Positions 1 to 9,531 of a stretch of DNA of 64,000 nucleotides are shown here, piece by piece (the first letter of the stretch is position 1; every line of letters begins with the position of its first letter). Origin of the DNA: Vibrio panuliri. GTDB taxonomy: Bacteria; Pseudomonadota; Gammaproteobacteria; Enterobacterales; Vibrionaceae. The notes below the pieces were generated by a model, which saw only the letters and a list, made by a program, of their open reading frames with translations, was not told the origin of the DNA and ran no database searches. The stretch is taken from NCBI RefSeq assembly GCF_009938205.1, contig NZ_AP019654.1, positions 2,880,540-2,944,539 of the forward strand, written 5' to 3'. Made by a program: the position numbers and the translations under genes.

Positions 1-153
1 TGTTTGTTTAGAAAAGTAAAGATTGTGCAAAGACAATCGAAAACAAAGGCTTATTTGCCTATTTTATTATCGGCAAGTTAAAGCCTACGCATTTGAGTTA
101 CATTTCGCCACATTTTTTTAGCACAAATTTTGACTATCTTAGTTTTTAGGCAT

Positions 154-180
154 AAAAAAACCCGCTCGTTGAGCGGGCTT
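154..180 (-). terminator. Terminator after fbaA
   Basis: CCCGCTC (161-167) and GAGCGGG (171-177) form a 7-bp GC stem with a 3-nt loop, flanked at 154-160 by an A-tract that becomes a run of U in minus-strand RNA. It lies 25 bp past the fbaA stop, a classical intrinsic terminator for fbaA. Confidence 0.9.
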
Positions 181-205
181 CAATAATACGAATTCGACTA
201 ACGAA

Positions 206-1282
206 TTATAGTACGTCGATTGCGTTTAGGTCAGCGAAAGCTTTCTCTAGACGAGCAACCATTGACGCTTGGCCTGAACGTAGCCATACACGTGGGTCGT
301 AGTATTTCTTGTTTGGCGCAGATTCACCAGTTGGGTTACCGATTTGACCTTGTAGGTAATCACGGTTTTCAGCTTCGTAAGTACGGATACCGTCCCAAGT
401 TGCCCACTGTGTATCAGTATCGATGTTCATTTTGATAACACCGTAAGAGATAGACTCTTTGATTTCTGCTTCAGTTGAACCAGAACCACCGTGGAATACG
501 AAGTTTAGCGCGTTTGGTGCAATACCAAATTTCTCTGCACAGTATGCTTGAGAATCACGTAGGATAGTTGGAGTCAGTACAACGTTACCCGCTTGGTAAA
601 CACCGTGTACGTTACCGAAAGATGCTGCGATAGTGAAACGGTGGCTGATTGGGCTTAGTTTCTCGTATGCGTATGCAACGTCTTCTGGAGAAGTGTATAG
701 CTCAGACTGATCCATATCAGTGTTGTCTACGCCATCTTCTTCACCACCAGTACAACCTAGTTCGAATTCTAGAGTCATACCCATTTTTTCCATGCGCTCT
801 AGGTACTTAGCACAGATTTCGATGTTCTCTTCTAGAGACTCTTCAGAAAGGTCGATCATGTGAGAAGAGAATAGTGGCTTACCAGTTTGAGCGAAGAACT
901 CTTCACCCGCGTCTAGTAGACCGTCGATCCAAGGAAGTAGTTTCTTCGCAGCGTGGTCAGTGTGAAGAATTACAGGAACACCGTAAGATTCAGCTACAGC
1001 GTGTACATATTTAGCACCCGCTACAGCGCCAAGAATTTGTGCTTCTTGACCTTCAAGTTTTAGACCTTTACCACAGAAGAAGCCAGCACCACCGTTAGAG
1101 AACTGAACAACAACAGGTGCTTTAACTTTAGCAGCAGCTTCAAGTACACCGTTGATTGAGTCTGTGTTAACTACGTTAACAGCTGGAAGTGCAAAGTTGT
1201 TTTCTTTAGCAACTTCAAAAACTTTCTGAACGTCATCACCAGAGATTACACCTGGTTTTACGAAATCGAAGATCTTAGACAT
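206..1282 (-). CDS. fbaA: Class II fructose-bisphosphate aldolase
   Basis: Zinc-dependent aldolase that interconverts fructose 1,6-bisphosphate with dihydroxyacetone phosphate and glyceraldehyde 3-phosphate in cytosolic glycolysis and gluconeogenesis. The 358-aa protein has the usual class IIA length. Visible signatures are LHTDHAAKK (residues 107-114; D109 and zinc ligand H110), NVHGVY and FHGGSGS, which carry the other zinc and phosphate ligands. Codon use is strongly biased, as expected for a highly expressed enzyme. It is the last of three same-strand sugar-phosphate genes (epd, pgk, fbaA), but a hairpin separates it from pgk and a PurR/LacI-type palindrome lies about 60 bp upstream, so it probably also has its own promoter. 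Confidence 0.98.
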   Translation of the reverse strand: MSKIFDFVKPGVISGDDVQKVFEVAKENNFALPAVNVVNTDSINGVLEAAAKVKAPVVVQFSNGGAGFFCGKGLKLEGQEAQILGAVAGAKYVHAVAESYGVPVILHTDHAAKKLLPWIDGLLDAGEEFFAQTGKPLFSSHMIDLSEESLEENIEICAKYLERMEKMGMTLEFELGCTGGEEDGVDNTDMDQSELYTSPEDVAYAYEKLSPISHRFTIAASFGNVHGVYQAGNVVLTPTILRDSQAYCAEKFGIAPNALNFVFHGGSGSTEAEIKESISYGVIKMNIDTDTQWATWDGIRTYEAENRDYLQGQIGNPTGESAPNKKYYDPRVWLRSGQASMVARLEKAFADLNAIDVL

Positions 1283-1339
1283 GGGATGTAGTCCTATTTA
1301 TCTGTCGTTTTAAAAATTAAAACTTACTAATTTAAAATT

Positions 1340-1355
1340 TTGCAAACGTTTGCTC
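1340..1355. promoter_or_regulatory. PurR/LacI-type palindromic operator candidate upstream of fbaA
   Basis: GCAAACGTTTGC at 1342-1353 is a perfect 12-bp palindrome containing the ACG-centred core typical of LacI-family operators, and is very close to the E. coli PurR box (ACGCAAACGTTTGCGT). It sits 57-73 bp upstream of the fbaA start in the pgk-fbaA gap. Similar sites occur upstream of tktA (6364-6375 and 6450-6461). Which regulator binds is inferred. Confidence 0.5.
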
Positions 1356-1404
1356 ACAACTGACGCCATTCTAGCAGAGAATATTGTGACATGCAGCAAA
1401 CAAC

Positions 1405-1430
1405 AGAGCGGGAGATTACTCCCCCGCTCT
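1405..1430 (-). terminator. Hairpin/terminator after pgk
   Basis: AGAGCGGG (1405-1412) pairs with CCCGCTCT (1423-1430), a GC-rich stem starting 9 bp past the pgk stop. The downstream sequence on the minus strand (GTTGTTTG) is only moderately U-rich, so termination may be partial. Confidence 0.6.
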
Positions 1431-1438
1431 TTTCATTC

Positions 1439-2599
1439 TTACTTTGCGCGTGCTTCTAGCATTTCAACTGCAGGAAGAACTTTACCTTCAACGAATTCAA
1501 GGAAAGCGCCGCCGCCAGTAGAGATGTATGAAACGTCAGCTTTGATACCAAACTGGTCGATAGCTGCTAGCGTGTCACCACCACCTGCTACAGAGAATGC
1601 TGCAGATTTAGCGATTGCTTCAGAGATACCTTTAGTACCCGCTTCGAAGTTCTTGAACTCGAATACACCTACAGGGCCGTTCCAAAGGATCGTTTTCGCG
1701 TTTGCGATGATTTCAGCTAGAGCTGCAGTTGAATCTGGACCTAGGTCGAAGATCATGTCGTCATCTTGAACGTCAGCAACGTTTTTGATTTCAGCTTCTG
1801 CGTTTTCATCGAATGCTTTTGCACAAGCAACGTCAGTTGCAACTGGAATTGCACACTCTTTCATTAGTTTTTGTGCAGTTTCAACTAGGTCTGCTTCGTA
1901 TAGAGACTTACCTACGTTATGACCTTCAGCTGCGATGAACGTGTTCGCGATACCACCACCAACAACTAGTTGGTCAGCGATTTTAGATAGCGACTCAAGA
2001 ACAGTCAGTTTAGTAGAAACTTTTGAACCACCAACGATAGCCACTAGTGGACGCTCTGGGTTGCTCATTGCTTTACCTAGTGCTTCTAGTTCAGCCGCTA
2101 GTAGAGGGCCAGCACATGCAACTTCAGCGAACATACCAACGCCGTGAGTTGAAGCTTGTGCACGGTGAGCTGTACCGAATGCATCCATTACGAAAACGTC
2201 ACATAGTGATGCGTATTTCTTAGATAGCTCTTCTTCGTTCTTCTTCTCGCCTTTGTTAAAGCGAACGTTTTCAAGAACAACTAGTTCACCAGCATTTAGC
2301 TCTAGGCCGTCTAGGTAGTCTTTCGCTAGTTTCACTTCGCAGTCTAGTGCGTCGTTTAGGTAGTTAACTACAGGTTGTAGAGAGAACTCTTCTGCGTATT
2401 CACCTTCAGTTGGACGACCTAGGTGAGAAGTAACCATCACTTTCGCGCCTGCTTCTAGGCATAGTTTGATAGTTGGAAGTGATGCGATGATACGTGCATC
2501 TGAAGTTACTTTACCGTCTTTTACTGGCACGTTAAGGTCAGCACGGATGAATACACGTTTACCTGCTAGATCCAGGTCAGTCATCTTGATTACAGACAT
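1439..2599 (-). CDS. pgk: Phosphoglycerate kinase
   Basis: Catalyses phosphate transfer between 1,3-bisphosphoglycerate and ADP in glycolysis, in the cytosol. The protein is 386 aa from the chosen ATG ([11 protein letters not shown]), the usual length for the family. RADLNVPV near the N-terminus, [18 protein letters not shown] and the C-terminal GGGDTLAAI nucleotide-binding segment are all present. I chose the start at 2599 because GAGAGGA lies 6 nt upstream; the TTG five codons further out has no such site. It lies downstream of epd on the same strand, the usual gammaproteobacterial epd-pgk-fba order, with a long inverted repeat in the epd-pgk gap. Codon bias indicates high expression. Confidence 0.98.
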   Translation of the reverse strand: MSVIKMTDLDLAGKRVFIRADLNVPVKDGKVTSDARIIASLPTIKLCLEAGAKVMVTSHLGRPTEGEYAEEFSLQPVVNYLNDALDCEVKLAKDYLDGLELNAGELVVLENVRFNKGEKKNEEELSKKYASLCDVFVMDAFGTAHRAQASTHGVGMFAEVACAGPLLAAELEALGKAMSNPERPLVAIVGGSKVSTKLTVLESLSKIADQLVVGGGIANTFIAAEGHNVGKSLYEADLVETAQKLMKECAIPVATDVACAKAFDENAEAEIKNVADVQDDDMIFDLGPDSTAALAEIIANAKTILWNGPVGVFEFKNFEAGTKGISEAIAKSAAFSVAGGGDTLAAIDQFGIKADVSYISTGGGAFLEFVEGKVLPAVEMLEARAK

Positions 2600-2677
2600 G
2601 ATTTGTCCTCTCAAATAATAAATAAAGTTTTTGACAACTCGGCAGCCCTGCCAAGCCTGTGAATTCTTTAAACTGAT

Positions 2678-2742
2678 AATGAATATGGAGATAGGTCTAA
2701 TTTATTTCAAGGGTAAAAATAAATTATTTCTCCATATTCATT
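2678..2742. repeat. Long interrupted palindrome between epd and pgk
   Basis: Outer arms AATGAATATGGAGA (2678-2691) and TCTCCATATTCATT (2729-2742) are perfect 14-bp complements. Inner arms TAATTTATTT (2698-2707) and AAATAAATTA (2717-2726) add 10 bp around a 9-nt loop. A further inverted pair, ATAGGTC (2691-2697) and GACCTAT (2748-2754), overlaps the epd stop and could form an alternative fold. It is AT-rich without a terminal U-tract, so not a classical terminator. mRNA processing or stability control between epd and pgk is an inference. Confidence 0.75.
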
Positions 2743-2750
2743 GAGGGGAC

Positions 2751-3776
2751 CTATTTCGCTGCTTGCATAGCTAGAGCAGTATCAAGCATGCGATTCGCAA
2801 AGCCCCACTCATTATCACACCACACTAGCATTTTAACTAACTGACCGTTGCTTACCCTAGTCTGGGTACCATCAACAATCGCGCTGTGTGGATCATGATT
2901 GAAGTCCACCGAAACCAGTGGTGCTTCAGTATAGTCAACAATATTACGTAATGTACACTGAGATGCGTTAATAATGGTTTGATTTACGTCATTAACTTTC
3001 ACATTTGTACTAATTGTGACACTTAAATCCATTGCTGTAACGTTTACCGTTGGAACTCTTACAGAAATTGCTTCAAATCTGTTAGAAAATTTCGGGAAGA
3101 TTCTTTCAATACCTTGATGAAGCTTCGTATCAACAGGGATGATCGATTGACTCGCACTACGAGTTCGACGTAAGTCAGTGTGGTAAGCATCGATCACTTG
3201 CTGATCATTCATAGAAGAGTGAATGGTGGTAATCGTCCCCGAGTCGATACCAAATGCATCATCCAGTACTTTAATAATTGGCACAATACAGTTGGTGGTA
3301 CAGGAACCATTCGAGACAATTGTCTGATTGGCAGTTAACGTCTCGTGGTTAACACCATAGATAATGGTGTTATCAAGGTCATTATCACCTGGGTGAGAGA
3401 AAAGGACTTTCTTGGCACCCGCTTCGATATGTTCTAAACCGTCCGCACGGCAACCGAACACACCAGTACAATCGAGCACAATGTCGACATCCAGATCTCG
3501 CCAAGGAAGTAATTTTATTTCATTTAAATGTAGGATACGCACGGCATCATGATCGCCGTTATCGTGATGAACGTAGAGATGTTCTTGGTCATGGCTAATT
3601 CGTTTAAAGAATCGACCGTGGCTTGTGTCGTATTGAAGCAAATGCGCCATCGCCTCTGGCTGGGCAAGTTCGTTGACTGCTACCACTTTAATATCTTGAT
3701 GTTTTCCGCTTTCATAAATAGCGCGCAAAACATTTCGACCGATTCGTCCGAAGCCGTTTATCGCAACTTTCAGCAT
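2751..3776 (-). CDS. epd: D-erythrose-4-phosphate dehydrogenase
   Basis: Oxidises erythrose 4-phosphate to 4-phosphoerythronate with NAD, the first step of the deoxyxylulose-5-P-dependent pyridoxal phosphate pathway. The protein is 341 aa and GAPDH-like: an N-terminal Rossmann motif [10 protein letters not shown] (residues 6-15) and the catalytic SNGSCTTNC with Cys159. The segment [22 protein letters not shown]-like (split as [22 protein letters not shown]; residues 35-56) favours Epd over GapA, as does the epd-pgk-fbaA order. A second role as a GAPDH cannot be excluded. It is divergent from the small zinc-ribbon gene at 4000. Confidence 0.93.
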   Translation of the reverse strand: MLKVAINGFGRIGRNVLRAIYESGKHQDIKVVAVNELAQPEAMAHLLQYDTSHGRFFKRISHDQEHLYVHHDNGDHDAVRILHLNEIKLLPWRDLDVDIVLDCTGVFGCRADGLEHIEAGAKKVLFSHPGDNDLDNTIIYGVNHETLTANQTIVSNGSCTTNCIVPIIKVLDDAFGIDSGTITTIHSSMNDQQVIDAYHTDLRRTRSASQSIIPVDTKLHQGIERIFPKFSNRFEAISVRVPTVNVTAMDLSVTISTNVKVNDVNQTIINASQCTLRNIVDYTEAPLVSVDFNHDPHSAIVDGTQTRVSNGQLVKMLVWCDNEWGFANRMLDTALAMQAAK

Positions 3777-3999
3777 AGTTCCATCGCCTTTATAATATTT
3801 GTTCTAATCGGTTAATGATGGTACTCGATATGCCCCCTATAAGCAGCAAAAGAGTGACATATAACGCAAGCCCTCGCTGTACACTTACGTAATCCTTGAT
3901 GCAACTATCAATTTACACCTTACCGCTGCTATGATTAGTTACAGTCTGTAGCAACCTTTGGCGATTTTTCTAACCGTTTAACAACCAAAGGACAAGGTT

Positions 4000-4236
4000 A
4001 TGAAATCATACCCCGCTACACACTTTTGTCAGAAATGTCAGTCTGATACACCACATAGTGAGCTTTTAGAACGTAAGCCTAGTAGCTACGATACTGATAC
4101 TTCACTATTAGGGCGTATCACCTTATTCGCACATACTTTTATCAACGGCGGTCACTACTACGACATGAACAGATACGTTCAGTGTAAAGTTTGCGGACAA
4201 AAAGAGCTGGATAACAAGGGCAGTGAATTTGAGTAG
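4000..4236 (+). CDS. Small zinc-ribbon-like protein, unknown function
   Basis: 78 aa, not a family I can name. Two CxxC knuckles, CQKC (residues 10-13) and CKVCG (starting at residue 62), are spaced like a rubredoxin/zinc-ribbon fold and probably bind one metal ion. There is no signal peptide or membrane segment. AAGGACAAGGTT just before the ATG supplies a ribosome site. It stands alone between epd (divergent) and tktA (convergent), with a bidirectional terminator immediately downstream. Cytoplasmic location and metal binding are inferred from the cysteines. Confidence 0.75.
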   Translation: MKSYPATHFCQKCQSDTPHSELLERKPSSYDTDTSLLGRITLFAHTFINGGHYYDMNRYVQCKVCGQKELDNKGSEFE

Positions 4237-4240
4237 GCAT

Positions 4241-4271
4241 AAAAAAACCGAGCTGTTTAGCTCGGTTTTTT
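4241..4271. terminator. Bidirectional terminator, zinc-ribbon gene / tktA
   Basis: ACCGAGCT, a GTTT loop and AGCTCGGT form a perfect stem with an A-tract on the left and a T-tract on the right, between two convergent stop codons. It can serve both genes. Confidence 0.92.
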
Positions 4272-4286
4272 ATTGTTAACTTGTCA

Positions 4287-6281
4287 TTACGCAAGTAATT
4301 CTTGTGCTGTGTTCACGACATTTTCAACCGTGAAGCCAAACATCTCGAACAGTTGATCCGCTGGTGCAGATTCACCAAACGTTGTCATACCGATGATACG
4401 ACCATCGAAACCAACATACTTGTACCAGAAATCTGCAATACCCGCTTCAATCGCGATACGTGCCGTCACATCTGATGGAAGAACGGCTTCGCGGTAAGCT
4501 GCATCTTGCTTATCAAAGGCATCCGTTGATGGCATTGATACCACGCGTACTGCTTTGCCTGCTGCTGTTAGTTCTTCATCTGCTTTTACTGCTAGCTCAA
4601 CTTCAGAGCCAGTTGCAATAAGGATAAGCTCAGGTTTGCCAGCGCAATCTTTTAGGATGTAAGCACCTTTAGCGATGTCCGCCACTTGCTCTGCTGAACG
4701 TGGTTGTTGCGCAAGGTTTTGACGCGAGAAGATCAGCGCTGATGGGCCATCTTTACGCTCGATTGCCAGTTTCCAAGCCACTGCAGATTCAACTTGGTCA
4801 CATGGACGCCATGTGCTCATGTTTGGTGTTAGACGCAGTGATGCCATTTGCTCAACAGGTTGGTGAGTCGGGCCATCTTCGCCAAGACCGATAGAGTCGT
4901 GCGTGTACACTTGGATGTTTTGCACTTTCATCAGTGCTGCCATGCGCATTGCGTTACGTGCGTATTCCATAAACATTAGGAAGGTCGCGCCGTAAGGAAC
5001 AAAACCGCCGTGTAGTGCGATACCGTTCATGATCGCGGTCATACCAAATTCACGTACGCCGTAGTGAATGTAGTTACCCGCGAAGTCGTTTGCTTCTAGC
5101 GATTTAGAACCAGACCACATGGTTAGGTTAGAAGGCGCTAAGTCAGCAGAGCCACCCATAAATTCTGGTAGCATTGCACCGAATGCTTCTAGTGCATTTT
5201 GTGAAGCTTTACGTGATGCGATGTTGGCAGGGTTTGCTTGAAGATCAGCAATGATTTGGCTTGCTTTCTCTTCCCACTCTGCAGGAAGTTCGCCGTTCAT
5301 ACGACGCTTAAGCTCTGCCGCTTCTGCTGGGTAAGCCGCTGCGTATGCATCAAATTTTGCGTTCCAAGCCGCTTCTTTGTCAGCGCCAGCCGCTTTTGCA
5401 TCCCACTGTGCGTAGACGTCAGCTGGGATTTCAAATGCAGGGTGCTCCCAACCAAGGAACTCACGCGCTGCTTTGATTTCTTCAGCACCTAGTGGCGCAC
5501 CGTGACAATCGTGTGAGCCTGATTTGTTTGGTGAACCAAAACCGATGATAGTTTTGGTACAGATAAGAGTTGGGCGAGGATCAGCTTTTGCCGCTTCAAT
5601 CGCTGCATTAATAGCTTCTGAGTCGTGACCGTCGACTGCTGGAATAACATGCCAACCGTACGCTTCAAAACGCTTAGGTGTGTCGTCAGAGAACCAACCT
5701 TCCACGTGACCATCGATAGAGATACCGTTGTCATCCCAGAATGCGATTAGCTTACCAAGACCTAATGTACCCGCCAGTGAACATGCCTCATGCGAGATAC
5801 CTTCCATTAGACAGCCATCGCCCATAAACACGTAAGTGAAGTGGTCAACGATGTCATGGCCTTCTTTATTGAACTGCGCTGCCAGTGCTTTTTCAGCCAA
5901 TGCCATACCAACAGCATTAGTGATACCTTGGCCTAGCGGACCCGTGGTCGTTTCAACACCTGGCGCATAACCATATTCTGGGTGACCTGGTGTTTTTGAG
6001 TGCAGTTGACGGAAGTTCTTTAGATCATCAATCGATAGCTCATAGCCACTTAGGTGCAGCAATGAGTAAATCAGCATTGAACCGTGACCGTTAGACAGAA
6101 CGAAACGGTCGCGATCTGCCCACTCTGGGTTTGCTGGGTTGTGGTTTAGGTGTGAACGCCAAAGAACTTCAGCGATATCAGCCATACCCATAGGTGCGCC
6201 TGGGTGACCAGAGTTAGCTTGTTGAACGCCATCCATGCTTAGAGCGCGGATTGCATTGGCAAGGTGTTTACGAGAAGACAT
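4287..6281 (-). CDS. tktA: Transketolase
   Basis: Thiamine-diphosphate enzyme that moves two-carbon ketol units between sugar phosphates in the non-oxidative pentose phosphate pathway. 664 aa from [14 protein letters not shown], a normal length. The ThDP motif begins [13 protein letters not shown], and [13 protein letters not shown] marks the pyrimidine-binding domain. The ATG at 6281 has CAGGAG 8 nt upstream. It shares a roughly 320-bp divergent region with metK that holds two GCAAACGATT(T/G)C sites on its side. Its product feeds erythrose 4-P to the neighbouring epd reaction, and its cofactor is imported by thiBPQ at 16-18.6 kb. Codon bias indicates strong expression. Confidence 0.98.
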   Translation of the reverse strand: MSSRKHLANAIRALSMDGVQQANSGHPGAPMGMADIAEVLWRSHLNHNPANPEWADRDRFVLSNGHGSMLIYSLLHLSGYELSIDDLKNFRQLHSKTPGHPEYGYAPGVETTTGPLGQGITNAVGMALAEKALAAQFNKEGHDIVDHFTYVFMGDGCLMEGISHEACSLAGTLGLGKLIAFWDDNGISIDGHVEGWFSDDTPKRFEAYGWHVIPAVDGHDSEAINAAIEAAKADPRPTLICTKTIIGFGSPNKSGSHDCHGAPLGAEEIKAAREFLGWEHPAFEIPADVYAQWDAKAAGADKEAAWNAKFDAYAAAYPAEAAELKRRMNGELPAEWEEKASQIIADLQANPANIASRKASQNALEAFGAMLPEFMGGSADLAPSNLTMWSGSKSLEANDFAGNYIHYGVREFGMTAIMNGIALHGGFVPYGATFLMFMEYARNAMRMAALMKVQNIQVYTHDSIGLGEDGPTHQPVEQMASLRLTPNMSTWRPCDQVESAVAWKLAIERKDGPSALIFSRQNLAQQPRSAEQVADIAKGAYILKDCAGKPELILIATGSEVELAVKADEELTAAGKAVRVVSMPSTDAFDKQDAAYREAVLPSDVTARIAIEAGIADFWYKYVGFDGRIIGMTTFGESAPADQLFEMFGFTVENVVNTAQELLA

Positions 6282-6363
6282 GTCTGCTCCTGAGTGCAAG
6301 TAAGCGAGTTAATCATTCGGGGGAATTGTTGTGGGCGTATTCTCTCAAAGCCCCTAGAGCACT

Positions 6364-6461
6364 GCAAACGATTTCCAGACATAAAATCCACAAAATTGCA
6401 GATTTTATCTGCCAAAATCGTCAACTTTTCCTCCCTGTCACCATTCGATGCAAACGATTGC
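6364..6461. promoter_or_regulatory. Two PurR/LacI-type operator candidates upstream of tktA
   Basis: GCAAACGATTTC (6364-6375) and GCAAACGATTGC (6450-6461) match the PurR/LacI-family core and resemble the perfect palindrome before fbaA. They lie about 83-180 bp upstream of the tktA start. The repeat of the same core in two sugar-phosphate promoters argues against chance. The regulator is inferred (PurR or another LacI-family member). Confidence 0.45.
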
Positions 6462-6485
6462 TGGCAAATTTCAGTAAAAAAGAGC

Positions 6486-6513
6486 TTGTAATTCGAGCGG
6501 GCAAAATTAGAAT
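6486..6513 (+). promoter_or_regulatory. metK promoter candidate
   Basis: TTGTAA (6486-6491), a 16-bp spacer and TAGAAT (6508-6513) form a reasonable sigma-70 promoter pointing at metK. The -10 hexamer abuts the first met box, so a bound MetJ would cover the start of transcription. Confidence 0.55.
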
Positions 6514-6545
6514 AGACGTCTAGATGTAGAAACACCTACATAGCT
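6514..6545 (+). promoter_or_regulatory. Tandem met boxes (MetJ operator)
   Basis: AGACGTCT (6514-6521) is a perfect MetJ consensus half-unit, followed in 8-bp register by AGATGTAG, AAACACCT and ACATAGCT. MetJ with S-adenosylmethionine binds such arrays cooperatively and represses met genes, so metK would be under feedback from its own product. The array is visible; MetJ binding is established for this motif in gammaproteobacteria and inferred here. Confidence 0.75.
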
Positions 6546-6601
6546 TAAGACTATTTTTAATACAGGTTTGATACCCGTATTCCTACATAAATGGAGTTCA
6601 C

Positions 6602-7756
6602 ATGGCTAAGCACCTATTTACTTCTGAGTCGGTTTCAGAAGGCCATCCAGATAAAATTGCAGACCAAATCTCTGATGCTGTTCTTGATGCGATCTTAGAA
6701 CAAGACCCGAAAGCACGTGTTGCGTGTGAGACTTACGTTAAGACCGGTATGGTGATGGTCGGCGGTGAAATCACAACTTCAGCTTGGGTTGATATCGAAG
6801 AGCTAACTCGTGAAACAGTGCGTGAAATTGGTTACGTACACTCTGACATGGGCTTTGATGCAAACTCTTGTGCGATTCTAAACACCATCGGTAAGCAATC
6901 GCCAGACATCAACCAAGGTGTTGATAAAGCAGATCCTAAAGAACAAGGCGCTGGCGACCAAGGCATCATGTTCGGTTACGCATGTAACGAAACAGATGTA
7001 CTAATGCCTGCACCAATCACTTACTCACACCGCCTAGTCGAAAAACAAGCGGAAGTGCGTAAAAATGGCACATTAGACTGGTTGCGCCCTGATGCTAAAT
7101 CTCAGGTAACGTTCCAATACGACCAAGGTAAGATCGTTGGTATCGATGCTGTGGTACTTTCAACTCAGCACTGTGACTCTATCTCTACGCCAGATCTACG
7201 CGAAGCGGTAATGGAAGAGATCATCAAACCTGTTCTACCATCTGAGTGGTTAAGCAAAGATACTAAGTACTTTATTAACCCAACAGGTCGCTTTGTTATC
7301 GGTGGCCCAATGGGTGACTGTGGTCTAACTGGTCGTAAAATCATCGTAGATACTTACGGCGGCGCAGCTCGTCACGGTGGCGGTGCGTTCTCAGGTAAAG
7401 ATCCATCAAAAGTAGACCGCTCTGCAGCTTACGCAGCACGTTACGTTGCTAAGAACATTGTCGCTGCAGGTATGGCTGAGCGTTGTGAGATCCAGCTTTC
7501 TTACGCAATCGGTGTTGCAGATCCAACCTCTATCATGATCGAAACGTTTGGTACTGAAAAAGTGTCACACCAGATCATCATCGAAGCAGTACGTCAGTTC
7601 TTCGACCTACGTCCATACGGTCTACAAGAGATGTTGAACCTACTTCAACCTATCTACAAGAAGACTGCGGCTTACGGTCACTTTGGTCGTGAAGAGTTCC
7701 CATGGGAAGCAACTGACAAAGCCGTTCTACTACGTGAATTTGCTGGTTTAAACTAA
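6602..7756 (+). CDS. metK: S-adenosylmethionine synthetase
   Basis: Makes S-adenosylmethionine from methionine and ATP. 384 aa, the family's usual length. Signatures are [15 protein letters not shown] near residue 118 and the P-loop-like [16 protein letters not shown] near residue 259. GGAG lies 6 nt before the ATG. Monocistronic: it has its own promoter region with met boxes and a strong terminator right after the stop. SAM made here serves the methyltransferase rsmE encoded downstream, among many others. Confidence 0.99.
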   Translation: MAKHLFTSESVSEGHPDKIADQISDAVLDAILEQDPKARVACETYVKTGMVMVGGEITTSAWVDIEELTRETVREIGYVHSDMGFDANSCAILNTIGKQSPDINQGVDKADPKEQGAGDQGIMFGYACNETDVLMPAPITYSHRLVEKQAEVRKNGTLDWLRPDAKSQVTFQYDQGKIVGIDAVVLSTQHCDSISTPDLREAVMEEIIKPVLPSEWLSKDTKYFINPTGRFVIGGPMGDCGLTGRKIIVDTYGGAARHGGGAFSGKDPSKVDRSAAYAARYVAKNIVAAGMAERCEIQLSYAIGVADPTSIMIETFGTEKVSHQIIIEAVRQFFDLRPYGLQEMLNLLQPIYKKTAAYGHFGREEFPWEATDKAVLLREFAGLN

Positions 7757-7780
7757 CCACCTAATTTCACTAACTTTTCA

Positions 7781-7808
7781 AGCCCTCGCTTTTGCGGGGG
7801 CTTTTTTT
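7781..7808 (+). terminator. Terminator after metK
   Basis: AGCCCTCGC, a TTTT loop and GCGGGGGCT are followed by a run of seven T. The rest of the 7757-8073 gap holds no convincing gene: I see a small CGTAGC-CAC-GCTACG hairpin at 8022-8036 and the ribosome site of the next gene (AAGGAGGA). Confidence 0.92.
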
Positions 7809-8073
7809 ATTCCCAGCGAACACCTCTCTTTTAGGCAGCTAAATCCGCAAATAATTTGTAAATTTGCCCATCCCTGCCAATAGTTAATTTAATGTTAAAT
7901 ATTATTTGTGACGTATAAAACTATGATGTGGCTCACGACCATACCAAGCAAGACAAGTCACTGCGTGATTTATTGACTGTTTGATTGGTAGCAGATGTCC
8001 CAACGTCAGCCCAACATCATTCGTAGCCACGCTACGCCAGTGGCATCCGTGAGAGACAATCAAGGAGGAAGTC

Positions 8074-8874
8074 ATGCCTCGAACAGTGAATAACCCATCA
8101 GAGCTTAAGCCGGAGCGAAAAGAGGTACCTAACCACGAGTACGCCCGAACCTACCCAGCCAACACGGTCAGTATAAGTGCCCCCTTTCATTGGCTAGCAT
8201 TAGGCCTACACGACTTTGTTCGCATGCCAATTATTAGCGCTTTTTACGGCTTGTGCTTTATGGCAGCCGCCATTGGCATTGTGCTTTTGGTCCAATGGCA
8301 AGGCACACATCTGGTCATTATGCCCAGCCTAGTCGTTTACATGCTGATTGGTCCTTTTCTTGCGCTGGGTCTTTATGATGCCAGTTGGGAGCGAGAGCGT
8401 GGACACACCCCTAGTTTATTCCACTCTATTAAAGCCATTGGGCGGAACTCCAGTTCTCAATGGGCATTTGCCGTATTGCTCGCTGTATGTATGATTTTCT
8501 GGATGCGTATCGCAGCGCTGTTGCATGCACTCTACCCATCGGTTCAAGGGGCACCGCTGACTGACTTCCTTCCTTTCTTAGTTATCGGCTCGATGGTCGG
8601 GTTGGTGCTAGCGTGCGTTGTGTTTAGTATTTCTGCATTCTCGATCCCACTAATGATGGAACGTCGTGTGGATATGATGACAGCCGTCTTTACAAGCTTT
8701 AATGCCGTCCGCTCGAATATTTCAGCAATGGTGGTTTGGGCGGCAATAATCTGTGGTGGTGTTTTAATTGGCTTCGCTACCTACGGGATTGGTATGCTGT
8801 TTACCATGCCCATTCTTGGTTACGCCACTTGGCATGGCTACCATGAAGTGATTAAGAAAAAGCACCAGCCTTAA
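8074..8874 (+). CDS. DUF2189-type integral membrane protein
   Basis: 266 aa. A hydrophilic N-terminus of about 35 residues precedes roughly six hydrophobic segments (for example GLCFMAAAIGIVLLV, FAVLLAVCMIFWM, FLPFLVIGSMVGLVLACVVF, MVVWAAIICGGVLIGFATYG). The pattern and the WERERGHTPSLFHS segment match the DUF2189 family of predicted inner-membrane proteins, whose role is unknown. An ideal AAGGAGGA ribosome site lies 7 nt before the ATG. It is a single-gene unit with its own terminator, between metK and the sprT-like gene. Confidence 0.8.
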   Translation: MPRTVNNPSELKPERKEVPNHEYARTYPANTVSISAPFHWLALGLHDFVRMPIISAFYGLCFMAAAIGIVLLVQWQGTHLVIMPSLVVYMLIGPFLALGLYDASWERERGHTPSLFHSIKAIGRNSSSQWAFAVLLAVCMIFWMRIAALLHALYPSVQGAPLTDFLPFLVIGSMVGLVLACVVFSISAFSIPLMMERRVDMMTAVFTSFNAVRSNISAMVVWAAIICGGVLIGFATYGIGMLFTMPILGYATWHGYHEVIKKKHQP

Positions 8875-8903
8875 CAGCACAGTCACTTCCAGTTATTATC
8901 ACT

Positions 8904-8934
8904 CAGCCCAGCCTTATCGCTGGGCTGAATTTTT
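8904..8934 (+). terminator. Terminator after the DUF2189 gene
   Basis: CAGCCCAGC (8904-8912) and GCTGGGCTG (8919-8927) form a 9-bp stem followed by AATTTTT. Confidence 0.85.
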
Positions 8935-8958
8935 CTCGCACAACTCTCTGGAACCGTC

Positions 8959-9456
8959 GTGGATATCGAACTTCGCTATCGAGCGCAGCAAAAAGTTGCA
9001 CACTGCTTACAATTAGCTGAACAAGCGTTTAAACGCTCTTTTACCAAGCCGATCATGCGCTATAGCTTGCGTGGAAAAGCGGCCGGTAAAGCTTATCTCC
9101 AATTGAACGAAATTCGCCTTAACTCCGTACTGTTTTTGGAAAACCAACAGGCATTTCTTGAGGAGGTTATTCCTCATGAAGTCGCGCATTTAGTTACGTA
9201 TCAAGTCTATGGCCGAGTTCGCCCACACGGTAAAGAGTGGCAAGGGGTCATGGAGGCGGTGTTTAATGTCCCCGCGAGCACCACGCACCGTTTTTCCACC
9301 GACTCGGTGGCGGGTAAAACGTTTGAGTACCAATGCCAATGTACCCTCTATCCACTGTCGATTCGTCGCCACAATAAAGTGATTCGTCATCAAGCGAGTT
9401 ACCGCTGCCAGAAGTGCCAACAGTTGCTTACTTTTACCGGTCGCCAGTTGTCTTAA
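8959..9456 (+). CDS. sprT: SprT-family zinc metalloprotease-like protein
   Basis: 165 aa. HEVAH around residue 74 is a HExxH zinc site, and the C-terminal CQC/CQKC cysteines look like a zinc ribbon, the SprT-like domain plan also seen in eukaryotic SPRTN. The E. coli homologue is uncharacterised; proteolytic activity is inferred. The only usable start in this frame near the conserved N-terminus is GTG at 8959. It lies between metK and endA, the order familiar from enterobacteria and vibrios. Confidence 0.88.
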   Translation: MDIELRYRAQQKVAHCLQLAEQAFKRSFTKPIMRYSLRGKAAGKAYLQLNEIRLNSVLFLENQQAFLEEVIPHEVAHLVTYQVYGRVRPHGKEWQGVMEAVFNVPASTTHRFSTDSVAGKTFEYQCQCTLYPLSIRRHNKVIRHQASYRCQKCQQLLTFTGRQLS

Positions 9457-9531
9457 TTGTTAAATTATCATCTAACAACCGCGCATTTGAGTGTTATTAT
9501 GCAAAAAGTCATTCCTTTATAAGACTTTTTC

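Noticed and set aside
1-153. Hairpin AGGC-TTATTT-GCCT near 47-60 as terminator of a gene left of the window
   Set aside because: Stem of only 4 bp; too weak without seeing the upstream gene.
5238-5734. Several open frames inside tktA on both strands
   Set aside because: They overlap a fully conserved transketolase and show no family features or ribosome sites.
7995-8093. 32-aa frame (MSQRQPNIIRSH...) overlapping the DUF2189 gene start
   Set aside because: No ribosome site, and it reads through the strong site of the next gene; probably chance.
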